From JANRKN01 sp033763435 (GTDB lineage: Bacteria > Planctomycetota > Phycisphaerae > Phycisphaerales > UBA1924): DNA of 5,195 bases. Below, piece after piece: positions 1 to 4,868 of the stretch. The position numbers were made by a program, and so were the translations under genes. Below the pieces are notes generated by a model. That model was not told where the DNA came from, ran no database searches, and saw nothing but the letters and a program-made list of their open reading frames with translations. Numbering within the stretch: position 1 is the first letter of the stretch; each line of letters starts with the position of its first letter. The stretch is taken from contig JANRKN010000038.1 of assembly GCA_033763435.1 (NCBI GenBank), positions 1 through 5,195 of the forward strand, in the 5' to 3' direction.

Positions 1-62
1 GCGTGTGGGCATGTTCCCTCTTCTTTTCTTCTTCTGTTCCTTTTATGTTAGATGGCATATGG

Positions 63-125
63 TGCACCCCGCCGTGCATCCCATGCACCCCGGACTGCAC
101 GTGGTGCACCCCCCAGTGTCCATAT
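63..125. repeat. Three 21-bp tandem units built on TGCACCCC
   Basis: Each of three consecutive 21-bp units (63-83, 84-104, 105-125) begins with the exact octamer TGCACCCC. A second, degenerate TGC/TGT element sits 12 bp into each unit: tgcatccca at 75, tgcacgtgg at 96 and tgtccatat at 117. The TGCA cores therefore start at 63, 75, 84, 96 and 105, alternating 12 and 9 bp and averaging 10.5 bp. CATATGG copies flank and end the array at 56-62 and 121-127. Two further TGCACC cores follow at 192 and 201. The pattern suggests binding sites on one face of the helix, but it could equally encode a repetitive peptide: CTPxCxx heptads in one plus-strand frame, His-Pro repeats in another. Function unknown. 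Confidence 0.65.
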
Positions 126-134
126 GGCACATCA

Positions 135-168
135 CTGAGCCGTGGTGTCTCACACAGAGACGGCTCGG
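135..168. other. Inverted repeat able to form a hairpin
   Basis: Bases 137-143 (gagccgt) pair perfectly with 160-166 (acggctc). One G-T wobble and one C-G pair extend this outward to 135-168. Within the loop, gtctc (147-151) can pair with gagac (157-161) around an acaca loop, so there are two partly exclusive foldings. A run of eight G (170-177) follows directly rather than a T-run, so this does not look like an intrinsic terminator on the plus strand. It could be an RNA element or a protein-binding site. Confidence 0.45.
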
Positions 169-173
169 AGGGG

Positions 174-223
174 GGGGAGGAACGCTCCCCATGCACCGTG
201 TGCACCCCGACTTTCCCCAGTGA
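174..223 (+). promoter_or_regulatory. Hairpin over a Shine-Dalgarno before a 10-codon mini-ORF
   Basis: A perfect 6-bp stem, ggggag (174-179) with ctcccc (185-190), closes a 5-nt loop. The near-ideal ribosome binding sequence GGAGGA (176-181) lies in the left arm and loop, 9 nt before an ATG at 191. That ATG opens the short frame MHRVHPDFPQ, which stops with TGA at 221-223 inside the first 17-bp repeat copy. The arrangement resembles a leader peptide whose translation is gated by RNA folding. No terminator or regulated gene lies immediately downstream, since the next gene starts about 390 nt later. It may be chance in a G-rich stretch. Confidence 0.25.
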
Positions 224-247
224 TCCGGGTTCCCCAGTGATCCGGGT
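214..247. repeat. Perfect 17-bp tandem duplication
   Basis: The 17-mer tccccagtgatccgggt occurs at 214-230 and is repeated without mismatch or gap at 231-247. A third copy begins with tcc at 248 and then diverges. Each copy carries ccc and ggg at the edges of a gtgatc centre, so it has weak dyad character. It could be a paired operator, or a simple slippage duplication. Confidence 0.8.
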
Positions 248-614
248 CCAGCGTGGTGGCTGCGCCCGGGGGCCGAGGGGGGTGTTGGGGTGATTCGGTG
301 CTGCGCCGGTGGGTGTTCGGCTCTCGGCCGGTTGGTGCGCCGGTGGAACCCGGGGAGTGTTCCTGGACCTTGGTGCTTCGGTGGTTTCCGGGCGTGGCTG
401 TGGCATGTTCTCGGGCGAGGACGCGCGCATCCGCTGCGCACGGGCCTCGCGTGGAGAGCTGGCCGCGGCGGGCTCAGGAGGCCTGTCGCGGTGTCGAGAG
501 AGCAGGACGACCCGAGCCGCGTGCCGCGATTCCGGAGGGGACGAGAGCCCCGAGCGCCGGTGCGTGCCCGAGCCGTCCATCGAGCCGCGTGAGAGCGTGG
601 CATCGGAGGACCGC

Positions 615-1178
615 ATGCGAGTGGGAATCGCGTTGAGTGTTGTCGGGGCCGTGGCGTCGATCGCGAGCGCGACGGTGCCGCCCGCCCGGTGGGAAATGTC
701 CGCGCCCGTGCCCGTGCCCGAGCGGCTGGGCGCCGAGGCCGCGACGTTTGACGGCAAGGTCTACGTCGTGGGCGGTCGCCCGACGATCGGCGAGCAGCAG
801 CACGCGCCGGTGCACGTGCTGGACCCGGTGACGGGCGCGTGGACCGAGGCGGCGCCGCTCGACGGCCCGCGCGAATGGCCCGCGCTGATGACCACCGGCT
901 CGGGCGAGCTCCGCGTGCTTGCCGGGCACCGCTGGACGGTCGCCGAGCCCTACTTCTGGCCCGTCATGACTGGGCGCGTGTATCTGCCCGACATCGGCGA
1001 GCGCGGCGCGATCCCCGACCGTCAGTTCATCACCGCCTACTACTCGACCGCGTCCGACGACCGCGGGCGCCTGTACCTCATCGGCGGGCGCGACCTGCTC
1101 AGCGGGTATCCCTCCGACGTGGTCGAGCGCTATGACCCCGCGACCAATCAGTGGGAGACCCTCGCGTCGATGCCCTAG
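615..1178 (+). CDS. N-terminal half of the Kelch protein, as actually encoded
   Basis: If the TAG at 1176-1178 is read as stop, the product has 187 residues: the signal peptide plus about three of six Kelch blades (VVGG 51-54, VLAG 101-104, LIGG 155-158), ending ...ETLASMP. Half a propeller is not expected to fold stably, and the product would lack the dockerin anchor. The ribosome binding site GGAGGA at 605-610 and the signal peptide show that this end of the gene is the natural translation start. The same frame is open upstream to 309, but that stretch has no signal peptide, no Kelch homology and no ribosome binding site, so 615 is the better start. Confidence 0.65.
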   Translation: MRVGIALSVVGAVASIASATVPPARWEMSAPVPVPERLGAEAATFDGKVYVVGGRPTIGEQQHAPVHVLDPVTGAWTEAAPLDGPREWPALMTTGSGELRVLAGHRWTVAEPYFWPVMTGRVYLPDIGERGAIPDRQFITAYYSTASDDRGRLYLIGGRDLLSGYPSDVVERYDPATNQWETLASMP

Positions 1179-1223
1179 GCCCGCGCCTCGGGCGCCGCGG
1201 TCTTCGATGGCCGCGGCAACATC

Positions 1224-1751
1224 ATGTACGTCGGCGGCGAGGACGAGTGGCGCTATCCGATCAACACCGTCTACCGCTACAACATCCAGACCAACACCTG
1301 GACCACGCTCCCCTCGCGCCCGGTCCGCCTCAACTACATGCGCGGCGCGCTCGGCCTCGATGGGCGCCTCTACTTCCTCTCCGGCTGGAACCCCACCAAC
1401 TGGTTCGGCACGACCACCACGTGGATCTTCGATCCGCAGACCAACCAGTGGAGCGAAGGCCCCGCGCTCAACGTCCGTCGCAGCGCCCCGGCCGTCAGCG
1501 TCGACAACCGCGGCTATCTGTGGGCCGTCGGCGGCTACGCCGAGAGCTACGGCACCAACGCCGTCGAGCGCCTCGACACCGCCTGCCCCTCGGACTTTGA
1601 CCGCAACGGGTTCACCGACGCGGACGACTTCGTGGGCTACTACGCCGCGTACATGAACGGCGAGGAGTCCACCGACGTCGACCGCTCGGGCTTCGTCGAT
1701 GCCGACGACTTCGTCGCGTATCTGGGCGTCTACGCCCGCGGCTGCCGGTGA
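1224..1751 (+). CDS. C-terminal half of the Kelch protein with the GC-type dockerin
   Basis: This frame continues the Kelch protein in register after the TAG; homology resumes at once, at codon 189 (1179). From the first ATG (1224) it would give 175 residues with blades YVGG, FLSG and AVGG followed by the dockerin. That ATG lies inside a Kelch strand, has no Shine-Dalgarno and encodes no signal peptide, so independent translation or export is unlikely. The segment is probably the stranded 3' part of the interrupted gene unless the TAG is read through. Stop is TGA. Confidence 0.4.
   Translation: MYVGGEDEWRYPINTVYRYNIQTNTWTTLPSRPVRLNYMRGALGLDGRLYFLSGWNPTNWFGTTTTWIFDPQTNQWSEGPALNVRRSAPAVSVDNRGYLWAVGGYAESYGTNAVERLDTACPSDFDRNGFTDADDFVGYYAAYMNGEESTDVDRSGFVDADDFVAYLGVYARGCR
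1584..1748 (+). other. GC-type dockerin domain (two calcium-binding loops)
   Basis: The last 55 codons of the Kelch gene encode a module bounded by Cys324 and Cys377 and ending Gly-Cys-Arg. It has two EF-hand-type loops with the usual 1-3-5-Gly6-12 pattern: Asp327/Asp329/Asn331/Gly332/Asp338 and Asp354/Asp356/Ser358/Gly359/Asp365. Each is followed by a short helix, DDFVGYYAAY and DDFVAYLGVY. This matches the C-terminal GC-type dockerin found repeatedly on secreted proteins of Phycisphaerae, where it is presumed to attach proteins to the cell surface or to a partner. No cohesin-like partner is in the window. Confidence 0.85.
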
Positions 1752-1963
1752 GCCGATCGGGGCCCGACGCCCCGCACATCTGATCGCCATCGCGTGGGGC
1801 CCCGGCGTCAACCGGGGCCCCATCCGTTCTCGGACCGCGCGGGCACCCGCAAGGGCCGTGCGGCCCGTGCAAAAACCCCTTCGTCGCGGGCCTGAGCGCC
1901 GTGCGTGGGGTACGTTCTGGGGCCCGAGCGAGCTCGCGGTTGGGACGGGGAGGAATACTGAGC
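1752..1963. other. Intergenic region between the Kelch and SGNH genes
   Basis: This 212-bp gap holds two hairpins near the Kelch stop: a weak 6-bp stem cggggc/gccccg at 1758-1774 and the strong one at 1795-1822. A short A-run lies at 1871-1875. Further right is a TACGTT hexamer at 1911-1916, which could be a poor -10 for the SGNH gene; I see no convincing -35. A perfect 10-bp palindrome, gcgagctcgc (1928-1937), lies just upstream of the SGNH ribosome binding site. Confidence 0.5.
1795..1822 (+). terminator. Strong 11-bp hairpin, probable transcription terminator
   Basis: tggggccccgg (1795-1805) is perfectly complementary to ccggggcccca (1812-1822) around the 6-nt loop cgtcaa. It lies 43 bp after the Kelch stop codon and is followed by tccgttct, which is only moderately T-rich. 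The stem is very stable and well placed to end the Kelch transcript before the SGNH gene. The missing U-tract leaves open a Rho-assisted end or an RNA-stabilising 3' hairpin. Confidence 0.65.
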
Positions 1964-3595
1964 ATGAGTGAGCGAACCAGCCTGAACGCCGACGCCCGAT
2001 TCCGCCGACGCGCGGGCCATGCGCTCGCGTGGGCGGGGCTGGCGATGGGCTTTGCGTGCGCGGCGGTGTTCGGCCTGCGCGCGGGCCTCGGGCTCGAGCC
2101 TGCGCCTCAGGTGCGCGCGGTCGCGCAGCCGATGACGCCCCAGCGCCTGCCCGACTCGCGCGCGAAGACGAAGGGAAAGATCCGGCCCACGTGGAAGATG
2201 GACTCGTTCGACCCGCTCGACGGGCGCGTGAATCTCGGCGGCCCCGCGGGCCCGGGCGAGGAGATCGAGTTCTCACCCCTGCGCGATTGGGCGGTGGAGA
2301 ACGCCGTCGCGCTCGCGCCTGTCTGGGCCGCGGCGAAGGTCTCGCGCATCGATGTCGTCGGCATCGGAGATTCGAATCAGCTCTTCGACGGCACCGGGTG
2401 GGACTCGGGCTGGACGGTCGCGCTCGCCGAACGCTTTGGCATCTACGCCTCGGGCCTGATCAGCGCGGGCGAGAACTTCGGCATGGGCGCGGGCACGGGG
2501 CACGATGTCGGGGGCATCTCGTTCGCCAGCGGCCCGGGCACGCAGATGAGCTGGGCCGGCCCGCCCGCGCCGCTCAACGCGGTCCTCGGCTCGACGGGTC
2601 TGCTTGGGCCTCAATTCTCCGCGTATCTCGAGGCCGGCAAGGTCGAGCCCGGCACCGGGCGCTTGGGGCTGGTGATGGCCCCCGGGTCGGTCGTGGGCGA
2701 GAGCTCCAACCTGCGTGTGCACTTCGCGTACGGGTTCTTCGGGCCCGTCGAAGGGCTGACCGCGGAGGCCGGGCGGTTCACGCCTCAGGCCCGCATCGCG
2801 GGCGCGTCGTTCCCCGAGCTTGCCCGCGGCGCATCGGTCGAGAGCGTCGGCGCCGGGCCCGCGGGCCTGCGCTGGGGCACGATCGATGTCCCCGCCGCGC
2901 CGCGCGTCGTCACCGGGTGGGGCAACCTCGGCGTCGAGTTCCGCTGGAACGCCTGGGAGTCGCCCCTCCAGGGCCCCTTCGTCGCGTACTGGTCGCGCTT
3001 TGAAAACCGCGACCGCGCCCGCGGCGCATCGATGCACACGCTCTACGGCGTGGGCGGACACTCGGCCCGCCGCATGGCCCTGGCGCTCCAGCAGATCCCC
3101 GACGCGACGCTCTCGGCCTACTTCGCGCACATCCGCAGCCTGCAAGGCCCCACCAAGCGCGTGCTCGTCCGCATCTGCTCGGGCCTCAACGACCGCTCGG
3201 ACTGGAACCCCAGCGTGGGCCCGGCGCGCGTGCAGTTCTCCTGGCGCGCGGCGGGCTTCGCCGACAACCTGCTCGCGATGCGCCAGCGGCTCGAACAGAT
3301 CTGGACGCTCAACGGCTGGGACCTGAGCGAGCTGTACTTCCTGCTCACGGTCTCGCACCCGCCGTACCAGATCGACGATTCCAAGCTCGCCGAGTATCGC
3401 CTGGTCACGCGCCAGCTTGCGCAGCTCTGGCCCCGCACCGCCGCGTTCAACTTCTTGGGCGTCACGACCGCCAACGAGCTCTACGCCCAGTGCTGGTTCG
3501 CGTACTGCGGCGACAAGTTCCACCTCTCGCCCGCCGGGTTCGTCGGCACCTCGCGACTGGAACTCGAACAGCTCGTCAATCAGTCGGGGCAGTAA
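1964..3595 (+). CDS. Membrane-anchored SGNH/GDSL hydrolase with a large internal insertion
   Basis: The 543-residue product has the four SGNH blocks in order. Block I is VVGIGDSNQ with nucleophile Ser137, block II GVGGHS (Gly364/365), block III SGLND (Asn409), and block V GDKFHLS (Asp517, His520). Together these give the Ser-Asp-His triad and the Gly/Asn oxyanion residues of esterases and lipases of this superfamily. An N-terminal basic stretch (Arg12-16) followed by a hydrophobic segment at about 19-40 indicates a signal anchor or signal peptide, so the enzyme should act outside the cytoplasmic membrane. Blocks I and II are separated by about 225 residues, far more than in small GDSL enzymes; strand-like stretches (RVHFAYGFF 251-259, VEFRWNAW 324-331) suggest an inserted beta-domain. 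Start ATG 1964 was chosen because GGGGAGGA (1947-1954) lies 9 nt upstream; an in-frame ATG at 1901 has no such support. Substrate is unknown; carbohydrate esters are a guess from the family. Confidence 0.82.
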   Translation: MSERTSLNADARFRRRAGHALAWAGLAMGFACAAVFGLRAGLGLEPAPQVRAVAQPMTPQRLPDSRAKTKGKIRPTWKMDSFDPLDGRVNLGGPAGPGEEIEFSPLRDWAVENAVALAPVWAAAKVSRIDVVGIGDSNQLFDGTGWDSGWTVALAERFGIYASGLISAGENFGMGAGTGHDVGGISFASGPGTQMSWAGPPAPLNAVLGSTGLLGPQFSAYLEAGKVEPGTGRLGLVMAPGSVVGESSNLRVHFAYGFFGPVEGLTAEAGRFTPQARIAGASFPELARGASVESVGAGPAGLRWGTIDVPAAPRVVTGWGNLGVEFRWNAWESPLQGPFVAYWSRFENRDRARGASMHTLYGVGGHSARRMALALQQIPDATLSAYFAHIRSLQGPTKRVLVRICSGLNDRSDWNPSVGPARVQFSWRAAGFADNLLAMRQRLEQIWTLNGWDLSELYFLLTVSHPPYQIDDSKLAEYRLVTRQLAQLWPRTAAFNFLGVTTANELYAQCWFAYCGDKFHLSPAGFVGTSRLELEQLVNQSGQ

Positions 3596-3610
3596 CGACG
3601 CCGTGCCTTC

Positions 3611-3616
3611 TACACT
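3611..3616 (+). promoter_or_regulatory. Possible -10 element for a leaderless pabA mRNA
   Basis: TACACT matches TATAAT at four positions, including the key T1, A2 and T6, and ends 9 nt before the pabA ATG. There is no Shine-Dalgarno between the SGNH stop and this ATG. Transcription from it would begin at or very near the A of ATG. No -35 match is visible at the usual distance, so the call rests on position and hexamer only. Confidence 0.35.
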
Positions 3617-3625
3617 TCGCCCGCG

Positions 3626-4351
3626 ATGATCCTCCTGATCGACAACTACGACTCGTTCACCTGGAACCTCGTCCAGCGCTTCGGCGAGCTTGACCCGTCC
3701 CTCAGCCCCGAGCGCGACCTGCTCGTCGTGCGCAACGACAAGATCGAGCCCTCGCAGGTCATGGCCCTCGACGGCGGGCGCGGGCCGAGCCACATCGTCA
3801 TCAGCCCCGGGCCCTGCACACCGGCCGAGGCGGGCGTCTCGGGCGCGATGATCGAGGCGTTTTCAGGGCGCATTCCGATCCTGGGCGTCTGCCTCGGGCA
3901 CCAGTGCATGGCCGCGGGGTCGGGCATGGTCGTCACGCGGCACGTGATCCAGATGCACGGCAAGACCAGCCCGATCCATCACGACGGGCGGGGCCTCTTC
4001 GCGGGCGTCTCGAACCCGTTTATCGCGACGCGCTATCACTCGCTGGTCGTGCTGCCCGAGACGATCCCCGCGCGCGTGCCGGGCGCCGACGGATGGGAAG
4101 TCTCCGCGTGGGCGATCGAGCACGACGAGCGCACGGGCGCCGAGCGCAAGGTGGTGATGGGCCTGAGGCGCGTGTTCGCCGACGCGCGCAGGCAGCCCGT
4201 CGAGGGCGTGCAGTTTCACCCGGAGAGCTTTCTCACGCTCGAAGGCCCGAAGCTGCTGGCGAACTTCCTCGCGATGGGCCCGCGCCCGCGCGTGACGCCG
4301 GGCCTGAGCGCGCTGCTCGAACAGATGCGCGAAGTCGCGGCCTCGCTCTGA
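3626..4351 (+). CDS. pabA: Glutamine amidotransferase subunit of aminodeoxychorismate/anthranilate synthase
   Basis: The 241-residue protein is a class I glutamine amidotransferase. It releases ammonia from glutamine for a chorismate-using partner (PabB for p-aminobenzoate and folate, or TrpE for tryptophan) in the cytoplasm. Visible family motifs are MILLIDNYDSFTWNL (1-15), ISPGPCTPAEAG (59-70), nucleophile Cys89 in LGVCLGHQ, MHGKTSPI (110-117), RYHSLVV (136-142), and His198/Glu200 in GVQFHPES, so the Cys-His-Glu triad is complete. GPCTP and MHGKTSPI resemble E. coli PabA, but many bacteria use one such subunit for both enzymes, so pabA versus trpG cannot be settled here. At 241 residues it is longer than the usual 190 or so. 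The extra length lies near 22-31, in a charged loop at about 165-193, and in a C-terminal tail after 217. It begins 30 nt after the SGNH stop and is convergent with ruvX, 37 nt apart. Confidence 0.92.
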   Translation: MILLIDNYDSFTWNLVQRFGELDPSLSPERDLLVVRNDKIEPSQVMALDGGRGPSHIVISPGPCTPAEAGVSGAMIEAFSGRIPILGVCLGHQCMAAGSGMVVTRHVIQMHGKTSPIHHDGRGLFAGVSNPFIATRYHSLVVLPETIPARVPGADGWEVSAWAIEHDERTGAERKVVMGLRRVFADARRQPVEGVQFHPESFLTLEGPKLLANFLAMGPRPRVTPGLSALLEQMREVAASL

Positions 4352-4377
4352 CCCCCGCCACCCGGTCGCGACTCGTC

Positions 4378-4403
4378 ACTCGTCGGCGTCACTCGTCGGC
4401 GTC
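4378..4403. repeat. 13-bp tandem duplication at the 3' end of ruvX
   Basis: actcgtcggcgtc occurs at 4378-4390 and again at 4391-4403 without gap or mismatch; a partial copy, actcgtc, precedes at 4371-4377. The duplication straddles the ruvX stop codon (TGA, complement of 4389-4391), so one copy encodes the last residues of the acidic tail and the other lies in the short gap to pabA. Because 13 is not a multiple of three it would shift frame, but the TGA falls at the junction. It is probably a replication-slippage event. Confidence 0.75.
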
Positions 4404-4868
4404 ATCGTCAGTGTCATCGTTCATCGGGGCGCCCGAGTCGGGGTTGAGGAACGTGCGGAGGAGCTGAGCCGCCGCGAGCGCGTCGCGCCGCCGTTTCTTC
4501 TGGTCGCGCGTGAGGCCCGATTGATTCAGCGTCCACTCGGCCGCGGCGCTGGTGAGCCGTTCGTCGTGCAGATGGATCGTCATGCCCGTCGCGGCGCGGA
4601 TGCGCTCGGCGAACGCGCGCACGCCCTTGGCCCGCGGGCCCTCGGTGCCGTCCATGTTCAGGGGCAGCCCCACGACCAGCTCCGCCGCGCGGGGGCTGAG
4701 CCCGACGTGCACATCGATCGCGCGCGTCAGCGCCCGCAGCAACTGCTGGCCTTCGTCGGCGGAGATCGGCACCTCGAGCACGTCCAGCGGCGTCACGAGC
4801 CGCGTCTGGTCATCGCCCAGCGCCAGGCCCGTCCGCTTGTCGCCCAGATCGATCGCGAGATACCGCAT
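4389..4868 (-). CDS. ruvX: RuvX/YqgF-family nuclease (16S rRNA processing, Holliday-junction resolvase fold)
   Basis: The 159-residue product has the YqgF/RuvX signatures in order: MRYLAIDLGDKRTGLALGD (1-19) with the first acidic residue Asp7, ELVVGLPLNMDG (63-74), HDERLTSAAAE (101-111), and KKRRRDALAAAQLLRTF (124-140) with Asp129. Length is only slightly above the usual 130-150 residues. The excess is an acidic tail (NDDTDDDADE, from 150) absent from most family members. The family is an RNase-H-like nuclease implicated in maturing the 5' end of 16S rRNA and in Holliday-junction cleavage. ATG 4868 was preferred to an in-frame start at 5000 because homology begins exactly there and the upstream 44 codons are a shadow of yidD. 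There is no Shine-Dalgarno; a -10-like motif sits 7 nt before the ATG. It overlaps the 3' end of yidD by 59 bp. Confidence 0.93.
   Translation of the reverse strand: MRYLAIDLGDKRTGLALGDDQTRLVTPLDVLEVPISADEGQQLLRALTRAIDVHVGLSPRAAELVVGLPLNMDGTEGPRAKGVRAFAERIRAATGMTIHLHDERLTSAAAEWTLNQSGLTRDQKKRRRDALAAAQLLRTFLNPDSGAPMNDDTDDDADE

Larger units (their letters stand above)
1..614. other. Long region without a supported gene, with repeats and hairpins
   Basis: No open frame here looks like a real gene. Translations in all frames are low-complexity or Arg/Gly/Ser-rich, show no recognisable family, and lack the G/C third-position pattern that is clear in the genes further right. Bases 12-49 form a pyrimidine-rich tract that is much richer in T than the rest of the window. 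Bases 56-250 carry repeats and hairpins, listed separately. From about 250 to 600 the plus strand is G/T-rich at first and then plain GC-rich. It contains one 11-bp direct repeat, tgcgccggtgg, at 302-312 and 336-346, and nothing else I can name. The last bases, 605-610, are the GGAGGA ribosome binding site of the Kelch gene. A short peptide gene or a non-coding RNA in this region cannot be excluded. Confidence 0.6.
615..1751 (+). pseudogene. Secreted Kelch beta-propeller with GC-type dockerin, interrupted by an in-frame TAG
   Basis: One reading frame of 378 codons runs from ATG 615 to TGA 1749-1751, broken only by TAG at codon 188 (1176-1178). The start follows GGAGGA (605-610) with a 4-nt spacer and opens a classic signal peptide: Arg2, a hydrophobic core at 3-18, and probable cleavage after ASA at 17-19. 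Six Kelch strand motifs recur about every 50 residues: VVGG 51-54, VLAG 101-104, LIGG 155-158, YVGG 205-208, FLSG 254-257 and AVGG 304-307. Tryptophans at 26, 76, 180, 229 and 279 match, with Trp26 suggesting that the N-terminus closes the last blade. Residues 324-377 form the double EF-hand dockerin. The complete protein would be an exported, calcium-binding-anchored six-bladed propeller; its ligand is unknown. The protein is intact on both sides of the TAG, so a recent nonsense mutation, a sequencing error or readthrough are the options. I favour mutation or error. Confidence 0.8.

Noticed and set aside
21..49. Promoter in the T-rich tract (TATGTT at 44-49 as -10)
   Set aside because: No -35 resemblance at 21-26 (ttcttt), and no supported gene begins within a sensible distance.
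63..247. CRISPR array
   Set aside because: The units are 17 and 21 bp and directly adjacent, without unique spacers of regular length; no cas gene is present.
250..600. Structured RNA such as SRP RNA, RNase P RNA or a tRNA
   Set aside because: No diagnostic conserved motifs of these RNAs were seen; only a short 11-bp direct repeat is present.
309..614. Upstream extension of the Kelch frame to an earlier start
   Set aside because: The extension has no homology or signal peptide and no ribosome binding site, whereas ATG 615 has GGAGGA and starts a clean signal peptide.
474..2276. 600-codon open frame on the minus strand across the Kelch gene
   Set aside because: It is antisense to a gene with clear Kelch, signal peptide and dockerin features. 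Its product is Arg/Ala/Gly-rich low complexity with no recognisable domain, as expected of a shadow frame in high-GC DNA.
2273..3793. 506-codon open frame on the minus strand across the SGNH and pabA genes
   Set aside because: Antisense to catalytically complete SGNH and amidotransferase frames; composition is typical of a reverse shadow, with no motif.
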